Notes under the pieces: generated by a model
What the model was told of the DNA's origin: nothing
The model's database searches: none
The model's input: only the letters and a program-made list of their open reading frames with translations
In this document: one piece after another, positions 1-8,184 of the stretch
Layout: every line of letters begins with the position of its first letter
Position numbering within the stretch: position 1 is the stretch's first letter
NCBI GenBank assembly: GCA_963665075.1
Contig: OY762063.1
Coordinates: forward strand, 2,294,001 to 2,358,000
DNA from: JAPULR01 sp963665075
GTDB lineage: Bacteria; Chloroflexota; Dehalococcoidia; Lucifugimonadales; GCA-2712585
DNA: 64,000 nt
Direction of reading: 5' to 3'
Translations under genes and position numbers: made by a program

Positions 1-582
1 CACGTCCATAGGCAGATGGAAGACCTGCTTGGACTCGCGGGGGTAGATTTCGGAGTCGCTGCCCCAAATCATCTGGACGAGACCTCTCAAGGCGATGGCG
101 ACGCCCATAGAGGCCATAGCCATGACGATGTCGCTGACGCCGCGCTCCCTGAGGCGGCGGTAGATGAATCTGTCTAGGAGAATCGCGCCCGCGACCACCG
201 CGGCGACGGCTATGGGCAGGGCGATGAGGAGGGTGTAGCCGAAGGTGAAGGGGCCGAGGCCGCTGCTTTCCGCGCCGAGCCAGGGGAAGAATGAGGCGGT
301 GACGAAGAGGGCAACGTAGGCGCCCATAGTCATGTAGTCGCCGTGGGCGAAGTTGGCGAAGTGGAGGATGCCGAAAATGAGGGTGAGGCCGACGGCGCCG
401 AGGGCGATGATGGAGCCGAGGAAGACGCCGTTGACGACGAGGCCCATCTTGACGAAGGGGAGGAGGCCGACAATGAGGGCGAGGAGAAGGATGGCGACGG
501 TTGTGTGGGCGGGGGTCCAGTTGCGGCGAATGAGCCCGGTCAAGTCGCCGAGGGGCAGTTTGGCTTTCGTTGAGTCAGTCAT
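1..582 (-). CDS. livH: branched-chain amino acid ABC transporter permease, LivH type (C-terminus cut by window edge)
   Basis: Inner-membrane permease of a Liv/HAAT-type transporter that moves branched-chain or other hydrophobic amino acids, amides or urea with periplasmic binding protein and the two ATPases encoded just downstream. The visible 194 codons begin at ATG (582-580) with a short polar N-terminus, then hydrophobic helices and the family stretch GVFLGSIIALGAVGLTLIFG followed by FANFAHGDYMT, which is typical of LivH. The stop lies left of the window. Only 3 bp separate its start from the stop of the next gene region, as in an operon livG-livF-livH. LivM and the binding protein are not visible. 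Family is clear; the substrate is not. Confidence 0.88.
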   Translation of the reverse strand, partial: MTDSTKAKLPLGDLTGLIRRNWTPAHTTVAILLLALIVGLLPFVKMGLVVNGVFLGSIIALGAVGLTLIFGILHFANFAHGDYMTMGAYVALFVTASFFPWLGAESSGLGPFTFGYTLLIALPIAVAAVVAGAILLDRFIYRRLRERGVSDIVMAMASMGVAIALRGLVQMIWGSDSEIYPRESKQVFHLPMDV

Positions 583-585
583 GGT

Positions 586-1290
586 CTATCCGCCGAGGTA
601 GAGGCGGGAAACTTCGGGATTGTCGAGGAGGGCGGCGCCCGCGTCTTCCAAGCGGTTTTCGCCGGAAACGAGGATGTAGCCGCGGCCGGAGATTGCGAGG
701 GCCTGGCGAGCGTTCTGCTCGACCAGGAGGGCGGCGACGCCGCTCTTGTTGATTTGAAGGATTCTCTCCAGCACAAGTTCAACCATTGCGGGGGCGAGGC
801 CGGCGGAGGGTTCGTCGAGAAGTATGAGCTTGGGGTCGAGCATGAGGGCGCGTGCGATGGCGAGCATCTGGCGCTGACCGCCGGAGAGGCTGCCCGCCCT
901 GCGTCCGGGCTGCTCGGCGAGGTCGGGGAAGAAATCAAACATCTCGTCTATGCGACCTTTGAAGTCGTCCTTGCGGACGAAGGCTCCCATCTCCAGGTTT
1001 TCGCGGATGCTGAGGGTGGGGAAGACGTTGCGGGTCTGGGGGACGTAGCAAAGGCCGGTAGTGACAATTCGCTCGGGGGGCATGGCGGAGATGTCCGCGC
1101 CGCCGAAATTGACGCTTCCGTCCCAGACTTTGACCAGACCGACGACGGCCTTCATCAGGGTGGACTTGCCGCAACCGTTGGGGCCGATTATCGTCACAAT
1201 CTCGCCATCGTCGACGGTGAGGGACACGCCGTGGAGTATCTCCGTCTGGCCGTAGCCGGAGACCACCTTGGAGACATCAAGGAGCGGCAC
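586..1290 (-). CDS. livF: branched-chain amino acid ABC transporter ATP-binding protein LivF
   Basis: Cytoplasmic ATPase subunit of the Liv-type importer, 234 aa, the normal LivF length. Walker A GPNGCGKST is at residues 36-44, the Q-loop in CYVPQ near 85, the ABC signature LSGGQ at 135-139 and Walker B LILLDE at 155-160, with the switch His region replaced by LLVEQNAR as is usual for LivF. It overlaps the 3' end of the upstream livG by 14 bp and is followed after 3 bp by the permease, so the three are co-transcribed leftward. Nothing unusual in sequence. Substrate cannot be read from the ATPase. Confidence 0.93.
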   Translation of the reverse strand: MPLLDVSKVVSGYGQTEILHGVSLTVDDGEIVTIIGPNGCGKSTLMKAVVGLVKVWDGSVNFGGADISAMPPERIVTTGLCYVPQTRNVFPTLSIRENLEMGAFVRKDDFKGRIDEMFDFFPDLAEQPGRRAGSLSGGQRQMLAIARALMLDPKLILLDEPSAGLAPAMVELVLERILQINKSGVAALLVEQNARQALAISGRGYILVSGENRLEDAGAALLDNPEVSRLYLGG

Positions 1291-2065
1291 GGGTCAATCC
1301 TCCCAGATAGGCTTCCATGACGAGGGGGTTGTTCTGGATTTCCCTGGGGGTGCCTTTGGCGATGACGGCGCCGTTGGCCATGACGATGATGGGGTCGCAC
1401 ATGGCCATGACGAAGCCCATGTCGTGCTCGATGATGACGAAGGTGATGTTGCGCTCGGTGCTGGCGAGTAGGATGCTTTTGGAGATGCTGCGGAGGAGGG
1501 TGCGGTTGACGCCGGCGCCGGGTTCGTCGAGGAGGACCATGCGGGGGTTGGCCATGAGGGTGCGGCCAAGCTCCAGGAGCTTCTTCTGGCCGCCGGAGAG
1601 GTTGCCGGCGTATTCGTCGGCGAGGTGGGAGAGGGTGAGCATTTCGAGGACGTCGCGGGCCTGGGATTCAATGCGGCGTTCCTCCTGGGCCACTTTGCCG
1701 GGGCGGAACCAGGAGGCCCACAGCTTCTCACCCGACTGGCTGGCGGGAACGAGCATGAGGTTTTCCGTGACGGTCATGCGCTGCATCTCGCGGGGGATCT
1801 GGAAGGTACGCATGAGGCCCATGCCGAAGGTTTCGTGCATGCCCTTGCCGGTGATGGGACGCCCTTGGAAGGAGATGCGTCCGTCGGTGGGGCGCATGGC
1901 GCCGGAAACGACGTTGAAGAGGGTGGTCTTGCCCGCGCCGTTGGGGCCTATGATGCCGGTGATGTGGCCGGGTTCGATTTCGAGGGTGCAATGGTCCAGG
2001 GCGCGGACGCCGCCGAAGTCCTTGACGAGGTTTCGCGTTTCGAGGATGGGCTTTGGGTTAGCCAA
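1277..2065 (-). CDS. livG: branched-chain amino acid ABC transporter ATP-binding protein LivG
   Basis: Second ATPase of the transporter. I chose the TTG at 2065 (LANPKPILET...) because the homologous region (RNLVKDFGGVRALD) starts immediately after it and a purine-rich AGGAAGG lies about 11 nt upstream; this gives 262 aa, close to the family's usual 255. The frame stays open to 2200 but the extra residues look untypical. Walker A GPNGAGKTT, signature NLSGGQKK, Walker B MVLLDEPGAG and the switch VIIEHDMGFV are all present, the longer insert after the signature fitting LivG rather than LivF. It is the first gene of the leftward operon and is divergent from the ketopantoate-reductase-like gene. 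Confidence 0.9.
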   Translation of the reverse strand: MANPKPILETRNLVKDFGGVRALDHCTLEIEPGHITGIIGPNGAGKTTLFNVVSGAMRPTDGRISFQGRPITGKGMHETFGMGLMRTFQIPREMQRMTVTENLMLVPASQSGEKLWASWFRPGKVAQEERRIESQARDVLEMLTLSHLADEYAGNLSGGQKKLLELGRTLMANPRMVLLDEPGAGVNRTLLRSISKSILLASTERNITFVIIEHDMGFVMAMCDPIIVMANGAVIAKGTPREIQNNPLVMEAYLGGLTRAAP

Positions 2066-2154
2066 GACGCGGTCGTCCTTCCTATTAGTTGGGGTTACTC
2101 TAACATATTGAGGAATGAACGTCGTTAGTGGCGGGGTGGGATTGATAATTCGGC

Positions 2155-2184
2155 TTGACCTTGATTGTGGAATGGACACATAAT
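2155..2184 (+). promoter_or_regulatory. sigma70-type promoter for the ketopantoate-reductase-like gene
   Basis: TTGACC (2155-2160), an 18-nt spacer and CATAAT (2179-2184) lie 62 nt before the ATG at 2246. The ribosome site GAGAGGAG sits 6 nt before that ATG. Match to consensus is by eye only. Confidence 0.5.
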
Positions 2185-2245
2185 CCAATCGAATCCGCAC
2201 AATGTAGCACTACCTGAGAGTGTCAGGGAATAGAGAGGAGCAACC

Positions 2246-3253
2246 ATGAACATAACGATATACGGAGCGGGTGCCATTGGGGGAATTACCGGGGCGAAGG
2301 TGGCGCTGGCGGGGCATGAGGTCACATTCGTTGACAAGGTGCCGGAACACGTGGAGTTGATAAACAGGGAGGGGCTGCTGGTGACGGGGGTGAGCGAGGA
2401 GCGGGTGCGGGCGCCGGCGCTGCTGCCGGAGCAGATGCAGGGGAATCTGGAGACGGTGTTTCTGTGCACGAAGGCGCAGGACACGGCGGCTTCGATGGAG
2501 ACGCTGATGCCTCACGTGGGGCCGGAAACTACGGTGGTGTCGCTTCAGAACGGGCTGAACGAGGAGTTGATTGCGAGTCTGATTGGGGCGCATCGGACGG
2601 TGGGATGTCTGGTGAATTGGGGCGGGGACTATATCGAGCCGGGGCATATTTTGTACGGCGGGGACGGGCCGATGCGGATCGGGGAGTTGGACGGGGCCAT
2701 GACGGAGAGAATCGTCGAGCTGCGGGGAGTGTTGGACAACGTTAATCCGACCACCATCACGGACAACATCTTCGGGCATCTGTGGTCGAAGGTGATATGG
2801 GGATGTTTCTACATCGGGAACGCGCTGGGGACGTCTACTTCCATCGAGATGCTGCGGAATGAGAGGAACAGGCCGATTCTGTTGGGGCTGTTCAGGGAGG
2901 GAGTGGAGGTGGCGGAGGCGGACGGGGTGACGCTGGAGGCGTTGAACGAGCATCATTTTAATCCGCCGGAGCTGGTGCGTTCCGAGCCTGAGGCGGCGTT
3001 GCCGCTTTTCGACAAGATGGCGGATTGCTTCGAGGGGCACGTGAAGGTGCACTCGGGGCCGTGGCGGGACGTGGCGGTGAGGAAGCGTCCGACGGAGGTG
3101 GACTATATCATCGGGCCGATTGTGGAGAAGGGGGCGGAGCATGGGGTGCCGACGCCGCTGAATGACAGGCTGGTGGAGTTGATAAAGGAGATTGAGCGGG
3201 GGGAGCGGGCGCAGGACGACGGGAATTTGTTGGAGTTGGAGGGGATGGCGTGA
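2246..3253 (+). CDS. ketopantoate reductase family protein (ApbA/PanE)
   Basis: NADPH-dependent 2-ketoacid reductase family, 335 aa. The Rossmann motif GAGAIGG is at residues 7-13, FLCTKAQDT contains the family Lys/Thr region, LQNGLNEE matches the conserved QNG loop, and the C-terminal helical domain keeps the KVIWG (conserved Lys) and NALGTSTS stretch. Family members reduce 2-dehydropantoate to pantoate for coenzyme A synthesis, but many paralogs act on other ketoacids, so panE is not assigned. The ATG at 2246 follows GAGAGGAG. The gene is monocistronic with its own promoter, and codons end mostly in G. The lower-GC insert begins immediately after it. Confidence 0.85.
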   Translation: MNITIYGAGAIGGITGAKVALAGHEVTFVDKVPEHVELINREGLLVTGVSEERVRAPALLPEQMQGNLETVFLCTKAQDTAASMETLMPHVGPETTVVSLQNGLNEELIASLIGAHRTVGCLVNWGGDYIEPGHILYGGDGPMRIGELDGAMTERIVELRGVLDNVNPTTITDNIFGHLWSKVIWGCFYIGNALGTSTSIEMLRNERNRPILLGLFREGVEVAEADGVTLEALNEHHFNPPELVRSEPEAALPLFDKMADCFEGHVKVHSGPWRDVAVRKRPTEVDYIIGPIVEKGAEHGVPTPLNDRLVELIKEIERGERAQDDGNLLELEGMA

Positions 3254-3259
3254 GGTTGC

Positions 3260-3880
3260 TTGGATAGAAAAAGCTTAATGCAGGCGGTTGTGTGGGCCAT
3301 CGTCTTTGTGGTGGTTTTCGTTGCTGTCGTCGCAATCAATATGTGGTTGACGGGCGAGGGATTCGGCGCGTCGGCCAGGACTTTCCAGGCGATCGTCACC
3401 GCCGCAGCGATAGGAATAGCGGCAGTGTTTGCCGTATTCAAGTTGCAGATATTCAGGGTCTTCGCACCGCACTTGACCATCTTGCAGAAGATTTCTCACC
3501 GTCGGATTGGGGACAGCTATATCCACATTGATGTAGCGGTTACTCTACGAAATAGTTCCAGGGTCAAGGTGGAGTTGAGGAAGGGTCTGTTTCTTCTCCA
3601 GCGAATCGCTCCTGCTAGTGATGAAGACATTGAAGCTCTCCATGCCCTAGTATTCGTCAATCGGACTTATCCAGACATCCCTTGGCCTGTCATTGGAGAA
3701 ATACATCGATCTTGGGACAAGAACTCACAGATCATTGAGCCGAGTGCGGCTCACCAGGAAGTGTGCGAGTTCATCGTGGCAGCCGACGTAAAGTCGGTTC
3801 TTGTTTACTCGTACTTCTATAATCCATACTCATCAACGCCTTGGGCTTGCGAGTCCACCACAGTACATGATGTATCGTGA
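3260..3880 (+). CDS. hypothetical single-span membrane protein
   Basis: Not recognised. 206 aa from TTG at 3260 (an in-frame ATG lies at 3278). A first hydrophobic helix covers about residues 7-30 (VVWAIVFVVVFVAVVAIN), followed by a second hydrophobic run about 45-65 (TVTAAAIGIAAVFAVFKLQ-like), then a soluble beta-rich domain with no motif I know. Base composition falls to roughly 50% GC over 3500-3880 and lacks the strong G bias of the genes on both sides, which suggests acquisition by transfer. It begins 6 nt after the previous stop. Its stop codon TGA is part of the extended -10 box of the next unit. Confidence 0.6.
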   Translation: MDRKSLMQAVVWAIVFVVVFVAVVAINMWLTGEGFGASARTFQAIVTAAAIGIAAVFAVFKLQIFRVFAPHLTILQKISHRRIGDSYIHIDVAVTLRNSSRVKVELRKGLFLLQRIAPASDEDIEALHALVFVNRTYPDIPWPVIGEIHRSWDKNSQIIEPSAAHQEVCEFIVAADVKSVLVYSYFYNPYSSTPWACESTTVHDVS

Positions 3881-3886
3881 TATAAT
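3878..3886 (+). promoter_or_regulatory. extended -10 promoter element for the VYGVPPK small-protein pair
   Basis: TGATATAAT is a perfect TGn-TATAAT extended -10 box; the TGA is also the stop of the upstream gene. No good -35 box is visible 17 nt upstream, which extended -10 promoters do not need. It stands 45 nt before the ATG at 3931. Confidence 0.45.
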
Positions 3887-3930
3887 CCAACCAACCTACG
3901 CAGGCCAGATGAAGTAGGAGGCGCTGAAAC

Positions 3931-4086
3931 ATGTCATCTGAAAAGTTGCGGGAGAAGGGTGAAGAAAAGCCTCAAGAGCAGCCAAGGCCGAGGCGCGCCG
4001 TTGAAACGCCGCCGATAGTATATGGCGTGCCACCGAAATATGTAGGGCCCAGAATACCGTTGCGTAAGCCCACAAAGAAATCTTAG
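3931..4086 (+). CDS. small basic protein with PPIVYGVPPK motif (copy 1)
   Basis: 51 aa, unrecognised. ATG at 3931 follows a strong ribosome site AGGAGG 8 nt upstream. The N-terminal half is charged (KLREKGEEKPQEQ), the second half is proline- and lysine-rich and holds PPIVYGVPPK, ending LRKPTKKS. The next small gene has the same plan and the same VYGVPPK, so the two are paralogs and very likely translated. No membrane segment or cysteine is present. The layout (charged leader, conserved short Tyr-Gly-Pro segment, basic end) resembles some precursor peptides, but no RiPP modification enzyme is adjacent; the neighbours downstream are amidohydrolase-2 proteins. A structural or nucleic-acid-binding peptide is equally possible. 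Confidence 0.65.
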   Translation: MSSEKLREKGEEKPQEQPRPRRAVETPPIVYGVPPKYVGPRIPLRKPTKKS

Positions 4087-4102
4087 CCGGTGGTTCTTTG
4101 GC

Positions 4103-4291
4103 ATGTCGGATAAAAACATCGACGACAATGAGGGGAAGAAGCCTGGCACAGACACGGAAGACTTGCCCATCGCAGTTCCTGCCGTTGATATGCCGCGGGT
4201 GGTTTATGGTGTCCCGCCAAAACTGATTCCACGCAGAACCGCACGAAAATCTCGGAAGCCGCCGGGGCCGAGGGTGGCGAAGAAGGACTAG
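4103..4291 (+). CDS. small basic protein with VVYGVPPK motif (copy 2)
   Basis: 62 aa, unrecognised. Starts MSDKN, acidic N-terminus (NIDDNEGKKPGTDTEDL), central PRVVYGVPPK, and a strongly basic end (RRTARKSRKPPGPRVAKKD). It is 16 nt after copy 1 and only a weak ribosome site (GGTGG) is seen. Shared features with copy 1 are the MS-acid-K start, the VYGVPPK core and the Arg/Lys tail, so a tandem duplication with divergence is the simplest reading. It is followed after 16 nt by an amidohydrolase with its own strong ribosome site, so the small genes and the hydrolases may be one transcript. Confidence 0.65.
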   Translation: MSDKNIDDNEGKKPGTDTEDLPIAVPAVDMPRVVYGVPPKLIPRRTARKSRKPPGPRVAKKD

Positions 4292-4307
4292 AATTCAGGA
4301 GGGGGAT

Positions 4308-5435
4308 ATGCCAGATTACAAGTTGATTTCCGCGGATTCGCACGTTTTCGAACCGAGGGAGATGTGGGTGGACTACATTGACTCGGAGTTTCGGGAGCGG
4401 GCGCCGCGAATTGTGACCAACCCGGACGGGCTTGAGGGGGACTTCTTCGTGATGCCGGGGCAGGAGCCGGAGAAGGTTGGGGGCGGATTCACCGCCGGAG
4501 CGACCCCGGAGGAGTTGAAGAAGTTTTTGGAGACGGCGTCGGTGGAGGAGAGTTGTCCGTTGGGGGCGTACATACCGGAGGAGCGGCTGAAGGAGTTGGA
4601 GGTGGACGGGGTAGAGGCGGAGATTCTTTACACCACGCTGGGATTCCGGCTGTTTCGGCTGACGGACGCGCCGTTCCAGCAGGCGTTGTTCCGCGCCTAC
4701 AACACGTGGATTTCCGAGTATTGCAACTACGATCCCAAGACGATGGTGGGGCTGGGGATGATTTCGCTGCTGGACATAAGCGAGGGGGTGAAGGAGCTTT
4801 ACCGGTGCTCGGAATTGGGACTTCGGGGCGCGCTTATCATGGCGTCGCCGCCGGATCCGATTACCTACGCGGACCCGGAGTTCGAACCATTCTGGGAGGC
4901 TGCGGCGGAGTTGGACATGCCCATCAGTCTGCACATCCTGACGGGGCACGGGCCGGAAAGCCGGGTGGTGGGGAGATTCAAGAAGAATCACTACCTGCGG
5001 GCAATCAGCATCATCCACGAGGTGCAGAGGTCGTTCGCGGAGATCATGTTCTCCGGCGCGTTGGAGCGGCATCCGAATCTGCGATTGGTGTCGGCTGAGA
5101 ACGACATCGGCTGGGTGCCTCACTTCCTGTATCGGGCCAACCACTTCTACGAGAAGCACGCCTACAGCAATCCGACGGACCTGGTGATGCCGCCCAGCGA
5201 ATACGCGAAGCGGCAGCTTTTCGTGACGTACATGGATGATCCGACGGGGCTGAGGATGACGGACTTCTACGGGGAGGACAACTTCGCGTGGGCGAGCGAC
5301 TATCCTCATGCCCTCTCTACGTTCCCGAACTCGCACAAGATTGTGGACGAGAACTTCGCGGGGGTGGGTGAGGACATCAAGAAGAAGATTACCCGCGACA
5401 ACGTCATCAAGCTCTACAACATGGACCTGGACTGA
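4308..5435 (+). CDS. amidohydrolase family 2 (metal-dependent TIM-barrel hydrolase/decarboxylase)
   Basis: 375 aa member of the Amidohydro_2 family (ACMSD-like), cytosolic. Start ATG is preceded by AGGAGGGGG. The N-terminal metal-site strand reads SADSHVFEP (D-x-H in place of the usual H-x-H), the mid-barrel histidine lies in SLHILTGHGP and the last strand in WASDYPHALST, the hallmark of the family. Members hydrolyse or decarboxylate small carboxylic and aromatic compounds; substrate cannot be deduced. A second family member follows 30 bp downstream and a third lies at 55.8-57.0 kb, all similar in length. Codons are strongly G-ending, as in the neighbouring plus-strand genes. Confidence 0.85.
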   Translation: MPDYKLISADSHVFEPREMWVDYIDSEFRERAPRIVTNPDGLEGDFFVMPGQEPEKVGGGFTAGATPEELKKFLETASVEESCPLGAYIPEERLKELEVDGVEAEILYTTLGFRLFRLTDAPFQQALFRAYNTWISEYCNYDPKTMVGLGMISLLDISEGVKELYRCSELGLRGALIMASPPDPITYADPEFEPFWEAAAELDMPISLHILTGHGPESRVVGRFKKNHYLRAISIIHEVQRSFAEIMFSGALERHPNLRLVSAENDIGWVPHFLYRANHFYEKHAYSNPTDLVMPPSEYAKRQLFVTYMDDPTGLRMTDFYGEDNFAWASDYPHALSTFPNSHKIVDENFAGVGEDIKKKITRDNVIKLYNMDLD

Positions 5436-5465
5436 GCCGATTCTTCGGAGAAGGAGGGGATTGCG

Positions 5466-6596
5466 ATGAGAAACGGATTCAAGGTTATTGACGCCGACGG
5501 TCATTTCTACGAGCCGGGAGACATCTGGGACAATTACGTGGAACCCGCCTTTCGTGAGCGGCGGCCCCGCGTTGTGCAGGTGCACGGGAAGGCGATTCTG
5601 GAGTACGAGGGCGAGGAGACGATGAATGCCCTCAAGTCCAAGCAGTTGTTTTCCATGATGGACGACAAGTTCGGGCACGCATTCCGGGACAGCTGGAGCC
5701 TGGAGAGTCGCATCAAGGACATGGACACGGAGGGGTGGGACATTCAGGTGTGCCTGCCGACGAACGGAGCAGCCGCGCCTTCCTATAAGGAGCCGGACCT
5801 CTCCGCCGCACTATGTCGCGCCTACAATAACTGGGCGTATGACTTTTGCAGCGGCGCGCCGGGGCGGATCAAGTTCGCTGCCGTGGTTACCGGACAGGAC
5901 CCTCAGTTGATGGTGCAGGAGACGCGTCGGGCGGTGGCGGAACTGGGGGCGGTGTCCATTTTCCTGCCGACGGCGATACCGGAGAAGATGTGGCACCACC
6001 CGGACTATGCGCCCGTCTGGGAAGCCGCACAGGAGTTGGAAGTTCCCCTGGCGGTTCACGGGGAGAGCAGTTCCAGCGGGGCGCCGGCTGCGAACGCGCG
6101 CTACCAGCCGTTGGACGGGGCGTTCATTGCGCTGAGCGAGACGATTGGGTTTCCTTTCGAGAACATGATCAACCTGGGGCATTTCATGTACAGCGGGATT
6201 CTGGACAGGTTCCCCAACCTGAAGTTGCTGATTCTGGAGGCGAACTCCGGCTGGGTGCCCTTCTGGCTGAACCGGCTGGAGAAGTATTGCGAGGGAAGGC
6301 AATCGGTGTTCTTTGACGAGCATCCGCTGGACTTGACGCCGCAGGAGTATTTTCTTAGGCAGTGCGCGGTGGCGGCGGACGCGGACGAGCCTTCCATCAA
6401 GTACGTGGTGGACTACATCGGGGACGACAATATCGTGTTCAACACGGACTATCCCCACCCGGATGCGCCGGCGACGAACGAGCCGTTGGCGAACATGATG
6501 GAGCAGCCGCTGTCGGAGGAGACGAAGCGGAAGATTCTGTGGGACAATTCGGTGAGGATTTATGGGGAGCGGCTGGTTTCGGGGGCGGGGGTGTAG
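5466..6596 (+). CDS. amidohydrolase family 2 protein
   Basis: 376 aa, same family as the preceding gene but clearly diverged. Metal-site strand DADGHFYEPGDIW, the central VHGESSSS, the asparagine/glutamate stretch LILEANSGWVPFWLNRLEK and the terminal NTDYPHPDA correspond position by position to the first copy. Ribosome site GAAGGAGGGG precedes the ATG. The pair probably forms one operon. Amidohydro_2 proteins are repeatedly expanded in SAR202-type genomes, where a role in degrading recalcitrant organic matter has been proposed; that role is inference here. Confidence 0.85.
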   Translation: MRNGFKVIDADGHFYEPGDIWDNYVEPAFRERRPRVVQVHGKAILEYEGEETMNALKSKQLFSMMDDKFGHAFRDSWSLESRIKDMDTEGWDIQVCLPTNGAAAPSYKEPDLSAALCRAYNNWAYDFCSGAPGRIKFAAVVTGQDPQLMVQETRRAVAELGAVSIFLPTAIPEKMWHHPDYAPVWEAAQELEVPLAVHGESSSSGAPAANARYQPLDGAFIALSETIGFPFENMINLGHFMYSGILDRFPNLKLLILEANSGWVPFWLNRLEKYCEGRQSVFFDEHPLDLTPQEYFLRQCAVAADADEPSIKYVVDYIGDDNIVFNTDYPHPDAPATNEPLANMMEQPLSEETKRKILWDNSVRIYGERLVSGAGV

Positions 6597-6999
6597 GGAG
6601 TCAGCCTCATCCCTTTATCAAGTACGGGAGAGGTTCTGGCCTTCCCTCATGAAGGGGGAAGGGAGAAGACTGGATTCCGGCTTTCGCCGGAATGACGAAG
6701 GTGGAGGGCGGGGATGACGGGTTAGGGGGTGTATCCGCTGACCCTTCGACAGGCCCTTCGGCAAGCTCAGGACGGGATCAGGGTGAGCGGGTGGAACCCT
6801 CATTCCAACCTTCTCCCCGGATGGAGACCTTTGCGTAACTGCCAACCTTCCCATCCGCTCCACCCGAATCACCCCCATCTCAATCTTCCCCCATCAAGGG
6901 GGAAGAGGTATATCGGCGCTGTTGGGAGGGTTGTGCAAAGGTCTCCTTGAGGGAGAAGATGGATTCCCGCCTGCGCGGGAATGACGGGGGTTGGGGGGG
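6597..6999 (+). repeat. intergenic region made of palindromic repeats
   Basis: No gene. It contains a GATTCCGGC/GCCGGAATGAC palindrome (about 6672-6697), the CCCTTCGACA...CTCAGG repeat (about 6741-6795, with a nested copy), one copy of the 124-bp inverted-repeat element, and a GATTCCCGC/GCGGGAATGACG palindrome (about 6961-6986). All are in the plus orientation. They stand between convergent genes, so some may act as bidirectional terminators. Confidence 0.8.
6823..6946 (+). mobile_element. 124-bp MITE-like element, copy 1
   Basis: Bounded by a perfect 12-bp terminal inverted repeat: GGAGACCTTTGC at 6823-6834 and GCAAAGGTCTCC at 6935-6946. The interior holds GTAACTGCCAA and the CACCCCCATCTCAATCTTCC / CTTCCCCC...GGGGGAAG hairpin. 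A second copy of the same length and order lies at 57136-57259. No coding capacity. Confidence 0.6.
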
Positions 7000-8184
7000 T
7001 TAGGTGGCTTGCATGAGGATGCCGTGGAGGTGGAGGAAGAGTTTGCCGAGTTCTCTGGCGGTCTCCACAGGGCCGAGGCGGATTTCGGGGGTGACGTGGT
7101 CGAAGAGGCCGAATTCGGTGTAGCGGACGTTGTCACGGTCGGATAGGGCGTCGCGGAGGCGGCGGGATTCGAAGGCGGGAACGAGTTGGTCTTCGCGGTC
7201 GTGCATGATGAGCAGGTCGGCCTTCAAGTCGTGGATGTATTGGCTGGGGGAGATGATGTCAAAGTCGCGGAGGGTTTCGGCGGGAAGGCGGGCGCGGTAG
7301 GCGGCGGCTTCTTCTCTCGGAACGCCCTGCAGGAGGGCATGCACGGCTTGGCTTTCGTCGGAGAGGGTCTGGGGATCCACGATTGAGGGATCGGCGTCTT
7401 TGGCGAAGGCTGCGCGGAGGAGGTCGCGTTCATTCTCGGGAAGGTCTTTGGTCATGTGGGTCACGAAGACTTCGCGGGTGAGTTTGTCGGGCTGCCAGGG
7501 TTGTATCAGGTCGTCGTAGCTGCGGGTTTGGGAGGTGATGGAAATCAACAGGTCGGGCATGTGGAAGTAGGGGCCGAAGGCGTTGACGAAGGCGACCTGG
7601 TCGCGGATGGGTTCCTGGGCGGCGGCCATGATGCTGTAGCTGGCGCCGACGCAGAAGCCGCCGATGCCGACGCGGTCCGGGTCTATGAAATCCTGGCTTG
7701 AGAGGTATTCGAAAGCGGCGACGAGGTTGTGGATGTCCTCCGGGATCATGCGTCCATCGGCCATGATGGGGGACCAGTAGAACATGGTGGCCATGTTGGA
7801 GCGGGCGAGGGCTTCGCCGAGACGGACGACGCGGGGGTCGTCGGCGCCGGCGGGGGAGACGCCGAGGAAGAGGACGACGGCGGCGAAGGGGCCATCGCCG
7901 GGGGGGCGGTAGAGGTCGCCGACGCCGTCGCCTGTGGGGATGGGGAAGGAGACGCGTTCTCTGGTTGGGGCCGGGGTGAACCATTCCAGGGGCTTGGCGG
8001 GAGCGTCGAAGACGTGGGGGATGAACATGGCGGCCTTGACGGAGGCTCGGCCCTGGTGGGAGGCGCCGAGGAAGATGATGAAGACGATGAGAAGGAGCAG
8101 CTTGACTTGGGCGGCGCGCTTGATTATGAGGAGGATTCGGCTTCCGGCGGTGGGGGTGTTGGTTGGGTCGGTGGGGTCATTCAT
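7000..8184 (-). CDS. dienelactone hydrolase-like alpha/beta hydrolase, membrane-anchored
   Basis: 394 aa. Residues about 22-42 form an N-terminal membrane helix (KLLLLIVFIIFLGAS), the rest an alpha/beta-hydrolase facing out of the cytoplasm. The nucleophile elbow is GIGGFCVGASYS, with Cys in place of Ser as in dienelactone hydrolases; the acid is in MHDREDQLVP and the His in FGLFDHVTPE. Substrate unknown. The gene ends the long leftward respiratory/cytochrome-maturation run and overlaps the upstream TlpA gene by 8 bp, which points to translational coupling, though no functional link to cytochromes is obvious. Confidence 0.75.
   Translation of the reverse strand: MNDPTDPTNTPTAGSRILLIIKRAAQVKLLLLIVFIIFLGASHQGRASVKAAMFIPHVFDAPAKPLEWFTPAPTRERVSFPIPTGDGVGDLYRPPGDGPFAAVVLFLGVSPAGADDPRVVRLGEALARSNMATMFYWSPIMADGRMIPEDIHNLVAAFEYLSSQDFIDPDRVGIGGFCVGASYSIMAAAQEPIRDQVAFVNAFGPYFHMPDLLISITSQTRSYDDLIQPWQPDKLTREVFVTHMTKDLPENERDLLRAAFAKDADPSIVDPQTLSDESQAVHALLQGVPREEAAAYRARLPAETLRDFDIISPSQYIHDLKADLLIMHDREDQLVPAFESRRLRDALSDRDNVRYTEFGLFDHVTPEIRLGPVETARELGKLFLHLHGILMQAT

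Noticed and set aside
4083..5678. 531-codon minus-strand open frame opposite the amidohydrolase
   Set aside because: Arg/His/Pro-rich complement of G-rich coding sequence; the plus strand carries the catalytic motifs.
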